Assembly: GCA_902806595.1 (NCBI GenBank)
Contig: CADCXC010000001.1
Span: 496,001-560,000 of the forward strand
Source: Pyrenopolyporus hunteri
Lineage: Eukaryota > Ascomycota > Sordariomycetes > Xylariales > Hypoxylaceae
DNA length: 64,000 nucleotides
Direction: 5' to 3'
Shown in pieces: positions 59,899-64,000 of this stretch. The translations under genes and the position numbers were made by a program. Below the pieces are notes generated by a model, which did not search any database, was not told the DNA's origin, and saw only the letters and a program-made list of their open reading frames with translations. The stretch's first letter is position 1, and the number at the start of each line of letters is the position of its first letter.

Positions 59899-62063
59899 TG
59901 TTGCGGAGCAAGTAAGAGGGAGAGAAAGAGGAACTTTTGAGTGTATCTTAATACATAGGTAGGTAAGTATCTTAGGTCAGGTAGGTCGTGTAGGTCGACG
60001 TATTAAATAGCGAGTCCATCTCTTTCTATTGTTCCCGTCGCAAGGCACAACACCTTACGCGTCCGGGCTACCTAGTTACCTTAAATGCGAAAGTCTCCGG
60101 ACGTGGGGCCGTATTTGCAGCGTTCTTCGTCTTAGATATGACAATAGCGTAGCAGTGAGGGCGGACTTAATCTCCAAACACACCCACGACCCAGAAATCA
60201 TCCATATATGTACGGTACTTGGCGCACGTCTGCCTATGTATGAGGATCGGACAAAAGGTCCGCCCATCGGCCGAATATGCACACTCTTTTTAACTGATGC
60301 TTAATAATAAGACTTGTAGATTCCTCTGTATATAGAGATAGGTACAGGGTGCCCATGTGAGCGAAAGCTCACTATTAACTCGTTGCTCATTGCTGCGCGC
60401 CGAAAGCCAGGCAGATAGGGGTTCCAGAATGTTCCCTGGAATGATTGGCCCTATGAGTGGTCTTACGCTGGCGTCAGCCGCTAGCCAGATCCTAGAACAA
60501 TTAACCATGATGATTCACTTCCAGCCGGATGGGTACCATAGCTGGTTATTTAGGGGGGTTTGGTAGGGTCGTTCCGCACTATGAGATTCTTATAGCTGTT
60601 TTGTATGTCGGTGTCGGATGGTGTTTGGTAGGCTTATAACTCGGCTCCCAGATCTGATATTTTCGCTGCAGCGGAATTGGAATCCCGTAATGCCAATAGA
60701 AAAGTTGTTGTGAAAGAGCGGCCTTGGTCCTCTCGAAAACAGCGAGTATTATTTCGTACCTACCTATTCAAGTTCCTCTACGGAAAGGTAATGGACTATG
60801 TAGGGTGTTCAATGGAAAACGATAGCACGATTATACAACGACGGATAATTTCATGGGTACCATATATAGATCCTAGCTCAAACAGCGACTCTCCGGTGTT
60901 TATTAGTTAGGTACAACACCTACCAGGCAGCTAGCCCAGCACTCCAGACTGAGCCTAGAGGCAAGGACTTTCTAGGTAATTAACTGGAATGCGTTACCTA
61001 TCATGTGAAACTCCTTCACTTGGTCGAATCGCAATAATCACTTCTTCCGGATGTAACCAAGAGCTGAGCTCCAGTGCTTCTATGGCACGCCATCATGCAC
61101 GCCATCGGGTCTTGTCTCCCTAAACTCCGTTTTAACAAAGTCCGCCCTCGTGTATTGTCGTAAATACGCATTTAAGTAGCATCCGAACCCCACGGATCAG
61201 CAAAAGCCAAGTCTCTCTGCCCATCATATCGATCGTGTATCGATAAAAAGAGAGCTTCCGCCACCACTACATAAGTAGGTAGCCAAGGCACCGAGGATCT
61301 CCGTATCCGAGCTCTTATGTTACGTACAATACAAACGCGTATTGTCGAAATCTGAACGCGATGCTTAACAAACGAGTGACATAGGTGTCACGAGGACCTC
61401 CATGCAGCCTGCCTCACCACTACTGCAACTTGCCAGGGTAGATCGTCGCTACTATAAGTACCTAATGTAGCGCAGGCCTATCAACCACCCTATGATAGAG
61501 CTCTATCTCCTGAGAGATTGACAGGGGTAGCAGCTCATCCGACGATAACTCATCCCAGCCCGCCAGCCACAAGGGTCCGAAAAGAGCTACGCCAAGCTTT
61601 CCTTGCTTTGCTCTTATCTGGCGTGCTTCATCCCACCACATATCCCACATACTAGCTACCCCGCTACTCCCAGAAGACAGGGTGAGAGAGTTCATAAGCT
61701 CCCCCGCCGCTTTCTCCGGGTGTGGGAGCGAACACCCAGAGACGGGCTTGTCCGCTCCTATCTAGCTGTGCGTGTATGACGGACCCTTGAACACACAAGC
61801 ACGTTATCTTGTGTCATCGGAAGCCATGCAGGTAGGTTAGGTATGTAACGCACGTTGGTGTAGATGTAAGCGACGCTCGAAGGTATGCAAGTCTATCTCT
61901 TCGTCCATCTAGGTATTTACCCCTCCTCCGTCTTTCCCTCGAGATCGACGGCTCTCTTAGTTCTCTCCTCATACTCGCGAGTCCCTACAGCCTCAATCTA
62001 GTCTTTGGCTCTTGGCGCAAGTTGCATGAGAAGGGTATGAAGAGCTCTGGCTTATCTTAGATA
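59899..62063. other. Gene-free stretch
   Basis: 2.2 kb without a supportable gene. TAGGTAGGTAAG and GGTCAGGTAGGTCGTGTAGG repeats lie near 59955-59997, in the probable SDR promoter. A 77-codon minus-strand frame at 61462-61695 (starting MNSLTLSSGSSGVASMWDMW) is the only ATG-initiated frame with protein-like composition; I do not recognise it and do not call it. Confidence 0.5.
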
Positions 62064-63906
62064 ATGGCTTCACTCTCACTTAGGAAGCTAGTCATTGTCC
62101 CGTTACTAGTGAGCTCGACTTTGGCTCAGTCCGTCAACGAAACTGTTTGGGCTTCTTTCGCATATGTCCTAAACGGCGAGCGCACGGTACAGAGCGAATC
62201 CCCTACCTTGACCCCTCTAGGCGCGCAACAGCTCTATTCTCAAGGCTCGCTCTTCAAAGCCCGCTACTTATCTAGTGCTCTATTGTCGGATGAAGACAAC
62301 GCTCTTACGACAAACTCGCCTATTGCCGGTATAGAGCGCCAGGCCATTAACAATGACCAACTTTCTATCTATAGTAGCACAGATAGCTACGTAGTCGGGA
62401 GCGCTCTAGCTTTCCTCCAGGGGCTCTATCCGCCTACAACCGATACATTTGGCTCCGGTAACAGCGGCGCCAACGAGTCCACGTTAGCTAACGGTACAGC
62501 GGTCGAGTACCCCTTGGGTGGTTATCAATACCCAAACATCCGGACTGTTTCATCCACGGACCCGAATTCCGTCTGGTGAGAATCGTACACACCCTAATCA
62601 AATTTCTCCCGCGTATTAATAAACATTTAGGGTTAACGGACGCACGTCGTGTACCGAGTACCTGCTGTCGAGTAACGACTTCAGGGATAGCGAGGTCGGG
62701 CAACAGATGTATAACTCGACGCTTGACTTCTATAGGAGAACGTGGGCGGAAGTATTTCCGAATACCCTGCCAACCTCCGTCCTAAGCTTTGACTACGCTT
62801 ACGACTTATACGAGTACGCGCAGTATGCGTATGACCATAACGAGACAGCGCGCGAAGCTCTCAGCGTGAACCGTCTGGCCGTCCTCCGCGACCTTGCGGA
62901 CAAGCAGCAATTCGACCTAAACGGCAACCTGTCGGCGTCCGGGTCGGAACAAGGCGACATGATCCGGGCTGTGGCAGGCCGCACGCTCGCGGCCAAGGTC
63001 GTCGCGCAGCTCAGTGCGCACATGGACTCGAACGCCGAGAGGAACAAGATGACGCTGATGTTCGGGTCCTTCGAGCCCTTCCTGGCCTTCTTCGCGTTGT
63101 CCAACCTGTCGTACTCCGGTCCCTACTCCAGCCTCTTCCAGCGCATCCCCGAGCCCGGCTCCGCCATGGTGTTCGAGCTGTTCTCCACGGGCTCCGACGT
63201 CGAGTACCCTCGCGAGAGCAACACCTGGGTGCGCTTCCTGTACCGCAACGGCACGGCCGCAGACGCCCCGCTTACGGAGTACCCTCTATTCGGCCGCGGT
63301 AACTCGGAGGCGCGCATGCGCTGGGAGGATTTCGAAAATGCTATCGATAGCTTCTCCATCAGGAGCCTGTCGGACTGGTGCAACACGTGCGCCTCCGTCG
63401 CACTATTCTGCAGCGCGCTGACCCACAGCTCGACCAGCTCCGCGGGCAGCGGGAGCGGGAATAGCGGCGGCAACGGCAACGGCAACGCGACCCTCTCGCC
63501 CGCAGTCGCTGGAGTCATCGGCGCCATAACGGCCCTCGGAGTTATCGGCCTGGCTGGCATGACGGCGTTCGTGTTTGGTGGGGTGCGCATCCGCCGCAAG
63601 GGCCCCTCAGATGCCGCCAGACGCCGGAGTAGCTTGGGCGGGTTCAAGGGCGCGGAGAAAATGGCGTCGGATTTGGATGTTTCCGTTGCTAGAAGCGGCG
63701 CAAGGCACGAGCGCGTCGGGAGCTGGGAGCTGGGTAATCCCGGCGCGACGGTTAGAACGATCACCATTCCACCTCCAGTAGCTGCGACCTCCGAGGGCAG
63801 TAAGACCGGCGTGTTTGGGGCCTCTATTAGACGTGATGCGAAAGACGATAATGATGGACTGAGCTTCATAGGAGCCTCACCAGTGGATCCGGTGGAGCGT
63901 GTTTAA
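62064..63906 (+). CDS. Membrane-anchored histidine-phosphatase-like protein lacking catalytic histidines
   Basis: Exons 62064-62575 and 62631-63906 give 595 residues. A signal peptide (SLRKLVIVPLLVSSTLAQS) precedes a domain laid out like branch-2 histidine acid phosphatases: FAYVLNGERT near residues 32-41, then LTPLGAQQLYSQGSLFKARY, and a later MFGSFEPFLAFFALSNL. In active enzymes the first motif is RHGxRxP and the last carries His-Asp; here the RH is LN and the HD is replaced by FE, so phosphohydrolase activity is not expected. There are several N-glycosylation sites, a Ser/Gly/Asn-rich stalk near residue 440, one transmembrane helix (about 463-487) and a basic cytosolic tail of about 105 residues. 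This predicts a type I plasma-membrane or vacuolar protein. Similar GER-type members occur across Pezizomycotina, as I recall the family. Confidence 0.8.
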
Positions 63907-64000
63907 TCAGATATGGGGAACCCGTAGTCAATACGGCAAAGCGGGTGCCAGCTTTGACTACGACTCTGCTTTGATTTTTCGCTCTCGTTTAACGGGTCTC

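Noticed and set aside
61462..61695. 77-codon minus-strand frame beginning MNSLTLSSGSSG
   Set aside because: ATG start and plausible composition, but too short, isolated and without any recognised family; left uncalled.

Overview
The window looks like a filamentous ascomycete (Pezizomycotina, most likely Sordariomycetes) chromosome. The evidence is: short GT-AG introns of about 50-90 bp with CTAAC/CTGAC-like branch sites; fungal gene families (Pin4/Cip2-like RRM-R3H protein, DUF3632-like, sedolisin, A1 aspartic protease); GC-balanced gene space; and one very AT-rich block with the hallmarks of repeat-induced point mutation (RIP). Many apparent open frames start at non-ATG codons or run through introns, so gene models were rebuilt by splicing by hand. 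No search was run; family names rest on motif recognition.

Layout. 1-17,100: a gene-poor arm with three intact genes, a truncated Pin4/Cip2-like RNA-binding protein (-), a small secreted protein of unknown function (-) and histone H2A.Z (+). Between them are long non-coding stretches and probable relics, one resembling the N-terminal part of a cytochrome P450. 17,101-38,690: a block of about 21.6 kb, roughly 15-20% GC by eye, with no usable reading frame. It holds at least two dispersed, mutually inverted repeat families, a fold-back element, a 23-bp minisatellite, 21-bp and 72-bp tandem arrays whose periods are multiples of three, and a purine tract. Surviving cytosines sit mostly in CpG. 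38,691-64,000: normal gene space with a DUF3632-like protein (+), a conserved Cys-rich protein (+), replication factor C subunit 3 (+), an F-box-like protein (+), a sedolisin S53 peptidase (+), a PDI-like protein ending in HDEL (-), a prolyl 4-hydroxylase-type dioxygenase (+), an A1 aspartic protease (-), a short-chain dehydrogenase (-) and a membrane-anchored histidine-phosphatase-like protein that lacks its catalytic histidines (+).

How the genes relate. Four neighbours between 49.6 and 57.2 kb all carry signal peptides. In the middle, a PDI-like protein whose CGHC site is replaced by T-A-A-S is transcribed head-to-head with a signal-peptide-bearing prolyl 4-hydroxylase-like gene, with only 380 bp between the start codons. 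In animals PDI is the beta subunit of collagen prolyl 4-hydroxylase and does not need its redox sites for that role, so this pair is the most interesting functional hypothesis in the window. H2A.Z and RFC3 are housekeeping genes and show that both flanks of the AT block are ordinary euchromatic sequence.
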